Source: JAWLCQ01 sp041687095 (GTDB lineage Bacteria > Planctomycetota > Phycisphaerae > SM23-33). Taken from it: a stretch of DNA of 12,151 bases. The DNA lies in the NCBI GenBank assembly GCA_041687095.1, contig JAWLCQ010000154.1, forward strand, positions 1 through 12,151. The letters run 5' to 3'. Each line of letters opens with the position of its first letter. The stretch's first letter is position 1. The translations under genes were made by a program, and so were the position numbers. The notes under the pieces are model-generated. The model saw only the letters and a list, made by a program, of their open reading frames with translations. It was not told the origin of the DNA and searched no databases. Below are positions 1-7,359 of this stretch, one piece after another.

Positions 1-14
1 CGGGGGGGGCGTGG

Positions 15-31
15 GGGCGCCGCCGGCGCCC
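15..31 (-). terminator. GC-rich hairpin just downstream of the TPR membrane protein gene
   Basis: A perfect 7-bp stem (GGGCGCC / GGCGCCC) with a 3-base loop lies about 24 bp past the stop codon of the gene ending at 55. No T-tract follows on the minus strand, so it is not a canonical intrinsic terminator. It may act as a 3' mRNA stabiliser or be chance in such GC-rich DNA. Confidence 0.25.
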
Positions 32-54
32 GGCCCTGCACGATAACGCGGACG

Positions 55-1980
55 CTACGGCGGGGGCGGGGAGGGGCCTTCGGGCGGCAGGGCGTTGGGG
101 TGGCGTTGGAGGAGGGCGGCAAGATTGCGTTCGGCGTCGGGGTGGCCGGGGCGGAGAGCGAGGGCGGCGCGGTAGGCGACGGCGGCGGCGGCGGGGCGGG
201 CGGTCCGCTGCAGCAGGACGCCCAGGTTGTTGTGGGCGTCGGGGTAGTCCGATCGCAGGGCGAGGGCGGTGCGGAGGTGTTCCTCGGCCTGGGGGAGTTG
301 CCCGGCGTTGAGGAGCAGCACGCCCAGGTCGTTGTGCACCTGTGGATCGTCAGGCTGCAGCACCACGGCCGCGTGGAGGTGGGCGAGGGCGTCGGCGGGG
401 CGGCCGAGTTTGAGGGCGGAGCGTGAGGCGTTGAAGTGGGCGGGGGCGAAGCGCGGTTCGGCGGCGAGGGCGGCGGCGTAGCAGCCCAGCGCCTCCTCGT
501 ACCGCCGCTGCCCCGCCAGCGTCACGCCCAGGTTGTTGAGCCCCTCGGGGTAGTCGGGGTAGAGCCCCACGCACCGCCGCAGCGCCCGCTCGGACTCCGC
601 CAGATCCCCCCGCTCCCGCCACAGCACGCCCAGGTTGTTCCACGCCAGCCAGCACGCCGGGTTCCGCTCCAGCGTGTCCCGCCAGAGCGTCTCGACGTCG
701 CGGTACGCCAGCGTCCGCGCGAAGGTGAGCGACCCGAGCAGGATCACCACGCCCGTCGCGAGGACGGACAGATGGCGGATCGGGGACTGCGGCGATCGTT
801 CACGGGACGGAGCCCTGGCGTGGGTGCCACCCTCAAGCGGCGCTGTTTGCCGCTTGGGGGTGCTGCGGTGCGGCAGGCAGCACCCCCACGCCGCGAGGCG
901 CGAGGCGAGATGCGCCATCCCCGCGAGGATCCACGGCAGGGCCAGGTACTGGAAGTGGTCCGCCACCCACGAGAACCGCATCGGGTACACGTCGATGAAC
1001 CCCAGGGCCGGCACCAGCGCCCCGGCGTACAGCACCGCCACCGCCAGCGGCCCACGGCCGATCCGCTTTCGCCCCGCCCACAGCCCCGCCAGGACCGCCG
1101 CCGCCGCCAGCGGGTACGCCCACTGCCGGAGCTGTCCGGCGTCGATGACCCAACGCGGGTAGATGAACGTCAGCGGGTAGGGAACGAGGGCCTTGGCGGC
1201 GTAGAACCACAGGGCGCGCCCGGCGAGGACCACGCGATCCAGCGCGGACAGCCCCAGGTCGATGGCGTTGGTCCCGACGTGCCCGTGCTCCATCGCCACC
1301 GTGACGTACGCCATCCCCGCCCCCAGGACAAACAGCGGCAGCAGGGGCAGGACGCTCCCCCACCGCGCCCGCCGCTTCCACCACAGGATCACCAGCACCG
1401 CGGCCGGGAGCGAGCACGCCACCGTCTTCGACAGCAGCGCCAGCGCGAACAGTCCGCCCGCCAGCGCGTACCACGCCCACGGGCGGGGCGCGGCGGGGGG
1501 TTGGGGGCCGGGCTCCTCCCCCACGCGCTCGAACCGCAGGTACGCCAGCAGGGCCGCGAAGTACAGCGCCCCCGACAGCACGTTCTTCCGCTCCGTCACC
1601 CATGCGACGGACTCGACGGTGACGGGGTGCACCGCGAACAGGGCGGCCGCCAGGAACGCGCCACGCAGCCCGACCCGCCGCAGCACCCGCCACAGCAGCA
1701 CCGCCATCCCCGCGTGCAGCAGGAGGTTGACCGCGTGGTAGCCCGCGGGGGCGAGGCCCCACAGGGCGTGCTCGACCCAGAACGTGGTGAAGACCAGCGG
1801 GTAGTACTGCGGGGTCGCCCCGGGGCGCCGCCAGATCTCCCCCAGCCCCTCGACGCTTCGCAGCGCGGCATTGTCCGTGACGTAGTCGTCGTCATCCCAC
1901 ACGAACCCCGCCCGCAGGGCGGGAGCGTGCGCGGCGAGCACGAGCAGCAGCAGCAGGATGACCGGGGCAAGGCGCGGCAT
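55..1980 (-). CDS. Polytopic membrane protein with C-terminal TPR repeats (TMTC / GT-C glycosyltransferase-like)
   Basis: This 641-residue protein has an N-terminal hydrophobic segment (about 5-20), then an acidic WDDDDYVTDN motif at 28-37. That is where GT-C glycosyltransferases and TMTC-like proteins carry their catalytic or metal-binding acidic residues in the first extracytoplasmic loop. Around ten hydrophobic segments follow to about residue 420. They include a HPVTVESVAWVTERKN block (118-133) and SKTVACSLP (184-192), both resembling conserved TMTC-type blocks. The tail from about 440 to 625 is a run of five to six TPR units with the usual N-N-L-G-V pattern, ending in a proline-rich tip. 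The family suggests transfer of a sugar from a polyprenyl donor to secreted proteins, but the bacterial members are mostly uncharacterised, so substrate and activity are inference. The start is chosen because it begins directly with a membrane segment; the upstream GGGGA abuts the ATG, so the ribosome site is poor. Residues 363-388 are encoded by a palindromic repeat and look inserted between two membrane segments. Confidence 0.85.
   Translation of the reverse strand: MPRLAPVILLLLLVLAAHAPALRAGFVWDDDDYVTDNAALRSVEGLGEIWRRPGATPQYYPLVFTTFWVEHALWGLAPAGYHAVNLLLHAGMAVLLWRVLRRVGLRGAFLAAALFAVHPVTVESVAWVTERKNVLSGALYFAALLAYLRFERVGEEPGPQPPAAPRPWAWYALAGGLFALALLSKTVACSLPAAVLVILWWKRRARWGSVLPLLPLFVLGAGMAYVTVAMEHGHVGTNAIDLGLSALDRVVLAGRALWFYAAKALVPYPLTFIYPRWVIDAGQLRQWAYPLAAAAVLAGLWAGRKRIGRGPLAVAVLYAGALVPALGFIDVYPMRFSWVADHFQYLALPWILAGMAHLASRLAAWGCCLPHRSTPKRQTAPLEGGTHARAPSRERSPQSPIRHLSVLATGVVILLGSLTFARTLAYRDVETLWRDTLERNPACWLAWNNLGVLWRERGDLAESERALRRCVGLYPDYPEGLNNLGVTLAGQRRYEEALGCYAAALAAEPRFAPAHFNASRSALKLGRPADALAHLHAAVVLQPDDPQVHNDLGVLLLNAGQLPQAEEHLRTALALRSDYPDAHNNLGVLLQRTARPAAAAVAYRAALALRPGHPDAERNLAALLQRHPNALPPEGPSPPPP
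817..892. repeat. Nested palindromic repeat inside the TPR membrane protein gene
   Basis: An inner stem pairs 828-841 (CACCCTCAAGCGGC) with 849-862 (13 of 14 positions) around a 7-base loop. An outer arm GGCGTGGGTGCC at 817-828 pairs imperfectly with GGCAGCACCCCCACGCC at 876-892. The element is read in frame and encodes residues 363-388, a Cys/Arg/Pro-rich stretch unlike the hydrophobic sequence around it. From memory, similar GGTGCCACCCTCAAGCGGC-type hairpins are dispersed in planctomycete genomes; this was not verified here. Confidence 0.7.
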
Positions 1981-2030
1981 TCCCCGCTGTTAGACCGGAC
2001 GGGGGCGAAGGCGGGAGGGGGACGCAGCAG

Positions 2031-2133
2031 GTAGGGCGTGCAAGCGTCGGAGCGAAGCGGAGACGCTTGCGCGCGGGATGCCGTGTCCCGCGCGCAGACG
2101 CCTCCGCTTCGCTTCGGTGTCTGCACGCCCTAC
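2031..2133. repeat. Long imperfect hairpin between the TPR and HEAT genes
   Basis: The left arm (2031-2078) starts GTAGGGCGTGCA and holds AGCGAAGCGGA. The right arm (2086-2133) is its imperfect reverse complement, ending TGCACGCCCTAC, with a loop at 2079-2085. The ends and the AGCGAAGCGGA/TCCGCTTCGCT cores match exactly, with compensating changes between them. It lies downstream of the HEAT gene and upstream of the TPR gene, both on the minus strand, so as RNA it would fold in the 3' region of the first or the leader of the second. It could be a dispersed palindromic element or act as a terminator; no T-run follows. Confidence 0.7.
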
Positions 2134-2156
2134 GCCCTGCACGCCCTACGCCCTGC
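2121..2156. repeat. Two-copy 16-bp tandem repeat
   Basis: The unit CTGCACGCCCTACGCC occurs twice in a row and is followed by a partial third copy (CTGC). It overlaps the right end of the neighbouring hairpin and reuses its terminal CTGCACGCCCTAC, as if the end of the palindrome had been duplicated by slippage. Confidence 0.7.
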
Positions 2157-2169
2157 GGCTCACATGCAT

Positions 2170-2256
2170 CCCAAGCAATTCGTGCACACTGTTGGTTTGA
2201 CGTGGTTGCTCCGCTTCGCTTCGCAAGCCACGGCACCCGCGCACGAATCCAATGGG
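2170..2256. repeat. Second imperfect inverted repeat, adjacent to the HEAT gene stop
   Basis: Outer arms near 2170-2187 (with ATTCGTGCAC) and 2239-2256 (with GCGCACGAAT) are inverted and imperfect. An inner pair is CGTGGTTGC (2201-2209) and GCAAGCCACG (2222-2231) around a TCCGCTTCGCTT loop. The loop resembles the core of the hairpin at 2031-2133, so the two may belong to one repeat family. The element ends 8 bp past the HEAT gene stop and could form the 3' end of that transcript. Confidence 0.5.
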
Positions 2257-2263
2257 ACGCGTC

Positions 2264-5200
2264 TTACTCCTGCTCGCCCATCAGGGGTTCGCGGACGCGG
2301 CGGAGCAGGGCCTCCACGTCCAGCGCCTCGCCCGCCTCCCCGTGCAGCAGTCCGTGGGCGGCGAGGGCGCGGACGGTGGCGTCGGGGTCGTCGAGCAGTT
2401 TCGTGAGCGTGGCGCGGGCGTCGTACTCGCGGAGCATGCCCAGGGCCCCGGCGGCGGTGCGGCGGACGGCGGGGTCGGAGTCGGCCGTCGCCGAGGTGAG
2501 GGCTTGGGCGGCGAGGGCGAGGGCATCGCCCTGGAGCACGGGCGGGTCAGACGGAGCGTCCGGACCGGACTCGCCCGCCTTGAACGCCTTGGGCCCGTCC
2601 GCGCCGAGCCAGCCGACGGCGAGGGCGGCGAGGCGGCGGACGCGTGCATCGGGGTCCACCCGCATCGTCTCCAGGAGCCCGTCGAGGGTGGCGGGCTCGC
2701 GAACGTATGCCAGGGCGAGGGCGGCGTCGAGGCGGACGGACGCGCTGGGGTCCTGCAGGGCATGCACGAGCCCCCCCGCAGCCGCTCGCGAGGGTCGGCG
2801 AACCAGCCCCCCCGCCGCCATCGCCCGGATCTCCGCGTCCTCGTCCCGCAGGGCCACCCCCAACCCCACGCCCGCCCCGTCGTCATCGGTTTTGGCCAGC
2901 AGGCGCACGGCCGTCTTGCGGACGCCCACGCGGTCATGCGTCACCAGCGCCACCAGGGCGGGGACCGCCCCCTTGCGGTCCATGGAGTCCAGGGCCTCGG
3001 CGGCGGCTTTGCGGACGCGTTCGTCCGGGTCGTTCAGCAGCGGTCCCATCCGCCCGGCGGCGGGCTCGTGGCGGAGGGCCCCCAGCACCTGCAGGGCCGC
3101 CACGCGGAACGCCGCGTCCTCGTCGGCGAGGAACCCCATCGTCTGCTCAAGCGTCGCCTTGAGTTCGGGCGACTCGAAGATCGCCTTGGCGTTCCGCCCA
3201 TTGTGGTCGTGGACCCGCCGCAGCCACCACACCCGCCGCCCGAGGTCGTGCAGGGCGTGGAGGGCGGCGAGCTGCTCGTCGCGCGAGGGCAGCGCCATGA
3301 GCTTCGCGAGCAGCGCGGCGGCGCGGGGGTTGGGGTAGCGGCCGACGGCGTCGACGGCGGCGAGGCGGACCCGCGGGTCGGGGTCGTCGAGGGCGGCGTT
3401 GAGCAGGTCGAACGTGGCCTCCCAGTCGTGGCGGGCCACCGCCAACAGGCCGCCCGCGCGGCGGAGGGGATCGTCAGACTCGGCGGCGGCGCGGAGGAAC
3501 TTGCCGAGTTTGCCGTTGTCGAAGCGGCGGAGGCCTTCGACGGCCCCGTCGCGGACGGGCCCGGGCGTCCGCAGGCCCGTGACCAGGAGTTCAAACGCCT
3601 CCTCCGTGCCCACGTGCCCCAGGGCGACGAGGGCGGCGGCGCGGACGGCGGGCTCGGCGGACTGCCCCGCCGTCCGCAGCGCCGCCGTCGCGAAGTCCTT
3701 CTTCATCGCCAGCAGGCCCAACGCGCACGCGCCGGTGAGTTCCCCGCGGTTCTCGTGCAGGAGCGTCTCCAGCACCGCCGCCGCCGCGGGCGTGGGCGTC
3801 CCGGCGAGCGAGCGCACGGCCGCCTCGCGCAGGTCCTTGTCGTCGGAGCGAGCGGCGGCGGCGAGGGCCAGCAGGGCCTCCTGCTGCGGCGTGTTCCGCA
3901 GGGCCTTGGCGGCGGCGAGGCGAACGTCACGCTCGGGGTCCCCCAGCGCCGTCAGGGCGGCCGAGCGGATGTCCTCGTGCGACCGCGTGAAGCCCGACAG
4001 CTTGTCCAGGGCCTCGATGCGCTCCTTCACCGACTCGGACGCCAGCTTGGCCAGCAGGGCCGCGTCGGGCTCGGGGGGCTTGGGCTTGTCCTTGTCCTTG
4101 TCCTTGTCCTTGTCCTTGTCACCGTCCTTGCCCTTCGCGTCGTCCTTCTCGTCGTCGGCCGGGGCGGTGGTGGGGATGATGGGCGGATCGGCGAGGCCCG
4201 AGCGGGACGGACCGCCCGCGGCGTACTCGACGACGCGGACGTCGGGCTCCAGCAGCGCGTGCAGCTCCGCCGTCGCCATCCACAGCACGCCCTCCGAGAG
4301 CACCCCGCTGGTGGGCAGGATCTTGATGTCGTATCCGGGCACGGTGACGGAGGCGTCCCCCAGCGCCCAGTGCTGGTCGATGAAGATCTCCCCGGGGGCG
4401 ACGGCGGCGGGCTCCTCGGGGATGTAGCCCGTGTAGCTCCACGCCAGCGTGGGGCCGGCCTGGCGGGCAACGGTGTCGAAGTACCCGAACTGCCGCCCGC
4501 GGAACATGCAGTTGAACCCGATCGACAGGACGAAGTCGCCCGGGGCGAGCGTCACGTCCTTCTTGAGGTCGAACCATCCGGCGTTGCAGAGGGGGAAGTA
4601 GCCCGGGTCGCGCGGGCAGGGAAGCTGCGGGAGCAGCCCGTGCCCGTGCAGGAACGACCACGTGCGGCCCCCGCTCTTCCTCGCCGCCATCGCCAGCGTC
4701 GCCGCCAGCCGCAGGTCCGTCATCTCCCGCGTGCGGACGAGTTCCAGGTCCGCGCGGAGTTCGCGGAGGAACTCCGCCCCGAACGCGCCCGCGGCGGCCG
4801 GGGGGACCGTGAAGTCGTACGGGGGCTTGCACTCGTCGTGGAAGCGGACGTCGTACTTGATCTGCTGTTCGCGCTTGCGCCCCTCGGGAACGGCGAAGCC
4901 CTGGTACATGGTGGGCATGCGGCCGCGGCGGGTGCAGGCGGCGACGAACTCGCCCTCCCAGGTCCACACCGCGATGATGCCCGCAACGGGGTCGGTGGGG
5001 ACGACGGCCTTCCCGTCGCGTCCGACGAGCAGCCCGCCCTCGGGCGGGGAGGGCAGCTCGACGAGGGCGTCGAACTTCGCTCCGCGCGTGTGGGCGGCGT
5101 CGAGCACGCTCCGCCGCGCGAAGGCGATGACGAGGTTGCCCCGCTCGCGGACCTCCTTGGCGAAGGCGAGGTCCTCGTCGAGCTTCTCCTCCTGGAGCGA

Positions 5201-5551
5201 GATCAGCAGGATCCCCTGCCACTTGGGCTCCTTGGCGCGGCCCGGGTGGCCCATGACCATCATGCCCCCGCTGCGGGAGAGGGGTTCGTAGGTGAACCCG
5301 GGCTCGCCGGCGGTGGCGATCCGCATCCCGGGCTGGACGTAGCGCTGGGCGGCGAGGTCGGCCGAGGCGGCGAGGGCGGGCAGGTCGGCCTCGATGCGGT
5401 CGATGCAGTACTGCATCCAGTCGAAGTACGCCTGCGCCCCGGAGGGGACGGGACCGTCGGCGGCCGGCAGCGGGAGCGCGGGGGCGAACGAGGCGACGAA
5501 GGCGAAAGCCACAAGGAACAGGCGAGACGAGAACGAGCGGGGGCGATTCAT
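2264..5551 (-). CDS. Secreted SIS-like / HEAT-repeat protein
   Basis: This 1095-residue protein starts with a signal peptide (MNRPRSF, hydrophobic 11-28, likely cleavage near LPLPA-ADG at 30). The start at 5551 is preferred over the ATG at 5569 because it has a GAGGA site 7 bp upstream and puts the basic end of the signal first. Residues 40-440 resemble sugar-isomerase (SIS) folds. The second half is the clearer: a helix, then GRTWSFLHGHG (295-305), APGDFVLSIGF (336-346), ARQAGPTLAW (362-371), EIFIDQHWALGDA (388-400), and PGYDIKILPTSGV (405-417) followed by a helix. This matches the usual SIS order ending in a P-x-S motif. A charged linker with (DK)6 at 478-489 leads to a solenoid of HEAT/PBS-lyase-type repeats (about 495-1085) with many D-P-x-x-x-V-R-x-A-A-A-x-A-L units, probably a protein-binding scaffold. 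No catalytic role can be assigned. The gene follows abiEii by 41 bp on the same strand. The HEAT call is certain; the SIS resemblance is by eye. Confidence 0.88.
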   Translation of the reverse strand: MNRPRSFSSRLFLVAFAFVASFAPALPLPAADGPVPSGAQAYFDWMQYCIDRIEADLPALAASADLAAQRYVQPGMRIATAGEPGFTYEPLSRSGGMMVMGHPGRAKEPKWQGILLISLQEEKLDEDLAFAKEVRERGNLVIAFARRSVLDAAHTRGAKFDALVELPSPPEGGLLVGRDGKAVVPTDPVAGIIAVWTWEGEFVAACTRRGRMPTMYQGFAVPEGRKREQQIKYDVRFHDECKPPYDFTVPPAAAGAFGAEFLRELRADLELVRTREMTDLRLAATLAMAARKSGGRTWSFLHGHGLLPQLPCPRDPGYFPLCNAGWFDLKKDVTLAPGDFVLSIGFNCMFRGRQFGYFDTVARQAGPTLAWSYTGYIPEEPAAVAPGEIFIDQHWALGDASVTVPGYDIKILPTSGVLSEGVLWMATAELHALLEPDVRVVEYAAGGPSRSGLADPPIIPTTAPADDEKDDAKGKDGDKDKDKDKDKDKPKPPEPDAALLAKLASESVKERIEALDKLSGFTRSHEDIRSAALTALGDPERDVRLAAAKALRNTPQQEALLALAAAARSDDKDLREAAVRSLAGTPTPAAAAVLETLLHENRGELTGACALGLLAMKKDFATAALRTAGQSAEPAVRAAALVALGHVGTEEAFELLVTGLRTPGPVRDGAVEGLRRFDNGKLGKFLRAAAESDDPLRRAGGLLAVARHDWEATFDLLNAALDDPDPRVRLAAVDAVGRYPNPRAAALLAKLMALPSRDEQLAALHALHDLGRRVWWLRRVHDHNGRNAKAIFESPELKATLEQTMGFLADEDAAFRVAALQVLGALRHEPAAGRMGPLLNDPDERVRKAAAEALDSMDRKGAVPALVALVTHDRVGVRKTAVRLLAKTDDDGAGVGLGVALRDEDAEIRAMAAGGLVRRPSRAAAGGLVHALQDPSASVRLDAALALAYVREPATLDGLLETMRVDPDARVRRLAALAVGWLGADGPKAFKAGESGPDAPSDPPVLQGDALALAAQALTSATADSDPAVRRTAAGALGMLREYDARATLTKLLDDPDATVRALAAHGLLHGEAGEALDVEALLRRVREPLMGEQE
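4085..4120. repeat. Hexanucleotide microsatellite (6 perfect copies) encoding (DK)6
   Basis: CTTGTC is repeated six times without error. On the coding (minus) strand each unit is GACAAG, so the run encodes Asp-Lys six times, exactly at the junction between the SIS-like region and the HEAT solenoid. Because the unit is six bases, slippage would lengthen or shorten the linker by two residues without shifting the frame. Confidence 0.95.
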
Positions 5552-5592
5552 GGGTACATCCTCAAGCATTCAGGCAGACAACGAGCCGCCTT

Positions 5593-6453
5593 CTACATCA
5601 GGGCGGCGATCTGGGGGCGAAGCTCGTCGATGACGATCTCGAACTCCGGCAACTCGGGCACCAACGGTCCCAGCCAACTCTCCCAGGTTCCGGCGACGTT
5701 CGCCAGCACGGCGGGCTCAAAGAAATCATCGAGCCCATCGAAGCTCACCTGGCGAATGGCGCACTTTCTCTCCAGGAACGACCGGAAGCCATCCAACTGC
5801 ATTTCGCCGCGATATCTGTGTAACACGCGCCACAGGTCGTAGTAGTCGCGCGATCGCGAACGACTCCATCCCCGGGCCTCCAGTCTGCGGGCGTACTGAA
5901 GGATCGCACGGAGCTTCTCGGCAACGATTTCCTCGAGGGCGTAGACGCCGACCTCGGCATGGAGGGGCTCGCCATACTCGTGGAGTACCGTCCGCTTGCG
6001 GGGCGGCAGGAGGACATCCTCATCGACGGAGATCTCGACGATCACCCTCGCGTGGGGCCGACGATGCCACGGGAACTGCGCCCGGATGCTGAACGCCTCC
6101 TGCCCGCCCGGATGCGGTTCCTTCTCGGTGTACCGCTCCCAGGAGACCCGGACCGGGGCGTATTCGTCGAGCAACTGGGCGGCGGCGGCGGCCTCTGCGA
6201 TGGCATCCTCCATCGCCGCTGCCGCAGGCACCCCCGGCAGACCCGAGAAGTCCAGATCCTCCGAGAAACGGTAGTCGCCGAAGTAGCACTTCTTCAGGGC
6301 GGTCCCGCCCTTGAAAACGAGCGTCGTCCGCAACGACTGGACCCGCGTGATCCCTGCAAGCACCCACGACAGAAGGTAGTCGCGCTCCAGAACCTCCCAG
6401 GGAATCCCCAGGCGTTTCCTCGCCTCCTCCAGCCGCGTCCGCAGGGGTTTCAT
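5593..6453 (-). CDS. abiEii: AbiEii/AbiGii-family nucleotidyltransferase toxin
   Basis: This 286-residue protein carries the hallmark of the AbiEii/AbiGii nucleotidyltransferase family: LVFKGGTALKKCYFGDYRFSEDLDFS at 45-70 (G49, G50, T51, S64, D66, D68 as the nucleotide and metal site). A second acidic region follows at VIVEISVDE (137-145), then EEIVAEKLRAIL (174-185, K180) and RDYYDLWRVL (202-211). In studied AbiE systems this protein is the toxin, a cytoplasmic DNA-polymerase-beta-like transferase that causes reversible growth arrest and limits phage; here the role is by homology. The start was placed at 6453 because its ATG overlaps the TGA of abiEi (ATGA), with GAGGCGAGG upstream. The open frame extends further upstream, but only as a shadow of abiEi. 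Length and motifs look intact, so it is probably functional. Confidence 0.92.
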   Translation of the reverse strand: MKPLRTRLEEARKRLGIPWEVLERDYLLSWVLAGITRVQSLRTTLVFKGGTALKKCYFGDYRFSEDLDFSGLPGVPAAAAMEDAIAEAAAAAQLLDEYAPVRVSWERYTEKEPHPGGQEAFSIRAQFPWHRRPHARVIVEISVDEDVLLPPRKRTVLHEYGEPLHAEVGVYALEEIVAEKLRAILQYARRLEARGWSRSRSRDYYDLWRVLHRYRGEMQLDGFRSFLERKCAIRQVSFDGLDDFFEPAVLANVAGTWESWLGPLVPELPEFEIVIDELRPQIAALM

Positions 6454-7274
6454 CGCCTCGCCTCGCCCGGCGAGTTCTCCTGAACCCTCCACCGCCGATT
6501 GCAGGGACCGTGCCGCGGACGGGTGGGATCCAAAGGCCGATAGCCCTTGATCGGGACGGCCTCCAGAGCGTCGAGATGCCTGCCCGCAAAGCCTGTTTCC
6601 TCCAGCACCCATCCGAGGCGCTTGACCGTAACCGTGTCCAGCCGAAGCGCGTACGCAACGATCCGCTCCACGTCGAGTTGCTCCCCCCGCGCCCTGAAGG
6701 CGTGCAGCACCTCCGCAAAATCGCCGGAGTACTCCGGCATCGACAGACCGTCGAGCAGCGTGCGCTCCGGATCGGTGATCGTCACCCGCGCGTCGCCGAC
6801 CCACGTCTTCTCCGTCCCGAAGTACCGCTCCGGCTTGACCTGCACGAACTGGTAGAGCGCGCCAAGGGCGCGATACCCGGTGCTGCCGCTCCCGGCCTTC
6901 CGAGGCACGGTCGCCCCGGTGGTGGTCAGAACGAACACCTTCTGTGGGGCTTGGTCGGTCAGGCCGTGGTAGTGCAGTGCCGACCAGTGGCTGATGGCGG
7001 CCGGCGTCACCAGGGCCATCGCGATCTCGAACTCATGCACGGGACTGACACCCGGCGCCGCCGAGGACAGGACGTAGAGCCCCTTGCGAACGCGGAGCAC
7101 CCAACCGCCCCGTTCCAGGCGGTGCATCGCCTGTCGCAGATAGCCCTCAGACAACCCCACGCCCGGCGCAAGCTCGCGGACCCGGTCCATGCTGAAGATG
7201 CGGTCGCCTTCGGCCGCCAACTTCCGGACCAACTCGATCGCCCCCCCCGACATGGCTGGCGTTTCTCGCGTCAT
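6450..7274 (-). CDS. abiEi: AbiEi-family antitoxin / transcriptional repressor
   Basis: This 274-residue protein has an N-terminal winged-helix region (about 12-70; MDRVRELAPGV..LSEGYLRQAMHRLERGGWVLRVRKGLYVL). It then has the typical AbiEi blocks AAISHWSALHYHGLTDQ (92-108) and VTITDPERTLLDGL (164-177). Family members neutralise AbiEii and repress their own promoter by binding inverted repeats. The start at 7274 (ATG) has AAAGG six bases upstream. A TTG at 7325 in frame would add 17 residues but would begin at the edge of the palindrome, and the ATG at 7253 is also possible. It overlaps abiEii by 4 bp, implying translational coupling. The C-terminal 40 residues are Arg/Pro-rich and less family-like. 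The pair seems somewhat less GC-rich than its neighbours by eye, in line with acquisition by transfer. Confidence 0.9.
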   Translation of the reverse strand: MTRETPAMSGGAIELVRKLAAEGDRIFSMDRVRELAPGVGLSEGYLRQAMHRLERGGWVLRVRKGLYVLSSAAPGVSPVHEFEIAMALVTPAAISHWSALHYHGLTDQAPQKVFVLTTTGATVPRKAGSGSTGYRALGALYQFVQVKPERYFGTEKTWVGDARVTITDPERTLLDGLSMPEYSGDFAEVLHAFRARGEQLDVERIVAYALRLDTVTVKRLGWVLEETGFAGRHLDALEAVPIKGYRPLDPTRPRHGPCNRRWRVQENSPGEARR

Positions 7275-7330
7275 TCTTTGCCTTTGGCCAACTACCGACG
7301 TACGGGATCTATCGGCAGACTGCAATACCT

Positions 7331-7359
7331 ATAGTATGCAGATTGTTCGATTTTGTCGA
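7331..7359 (-). promoter_or_regulatory. Putative promoter of the abiE operon
   Basis: Read on the minus strand, TCGACA (7354-7359) is separated by exactly 17 bases from TACTAT (7331-7336). These differ from the TTGACA / TATAAT consensus by one and two bases. Transcription would start around 7323-7325, leaving a leader of about 50 nt before the ATG at 7274. Both hexamers lie within the palindrome at 7331-7375, so a bound repressor would block polymerase directly. Confidence 0.45.

Noticed and set aside
436..2034. Open frame of 532 codons on the plus strand
   Set aside because: It is antisense to the TPR membrane protein gene. The translation is dominated by R, Q, P and G, with no membrane segments or motifs.
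2252..5842. Very long open frame (1196 codons) on the plus strand
   Set aside because: It is antisense to the HEAT gene. Its translation is low-complexity G/V/R/H-rich with no recognisable domain, as expected for shadow frames in GC-rich DNA, while the minus strand has a signal peptide and HEAT repeats.
6454..6804. Longer N-terminal extension of AbiEii (start at 6804)
   Set aside because: The extension lies wholly inside abiEi in another frame. The ATGA overlap, the upstream GAGGCGAGG and the family's usual beginning support the start at 6453.
7275..7325. TTG start at 7325 adding 17 residues to AbiEi
   Set aside because: It would lie at or before the predicted transcription start and has no ribosome site, whereas the ATG at 7274 has AAAGG at good spacing.
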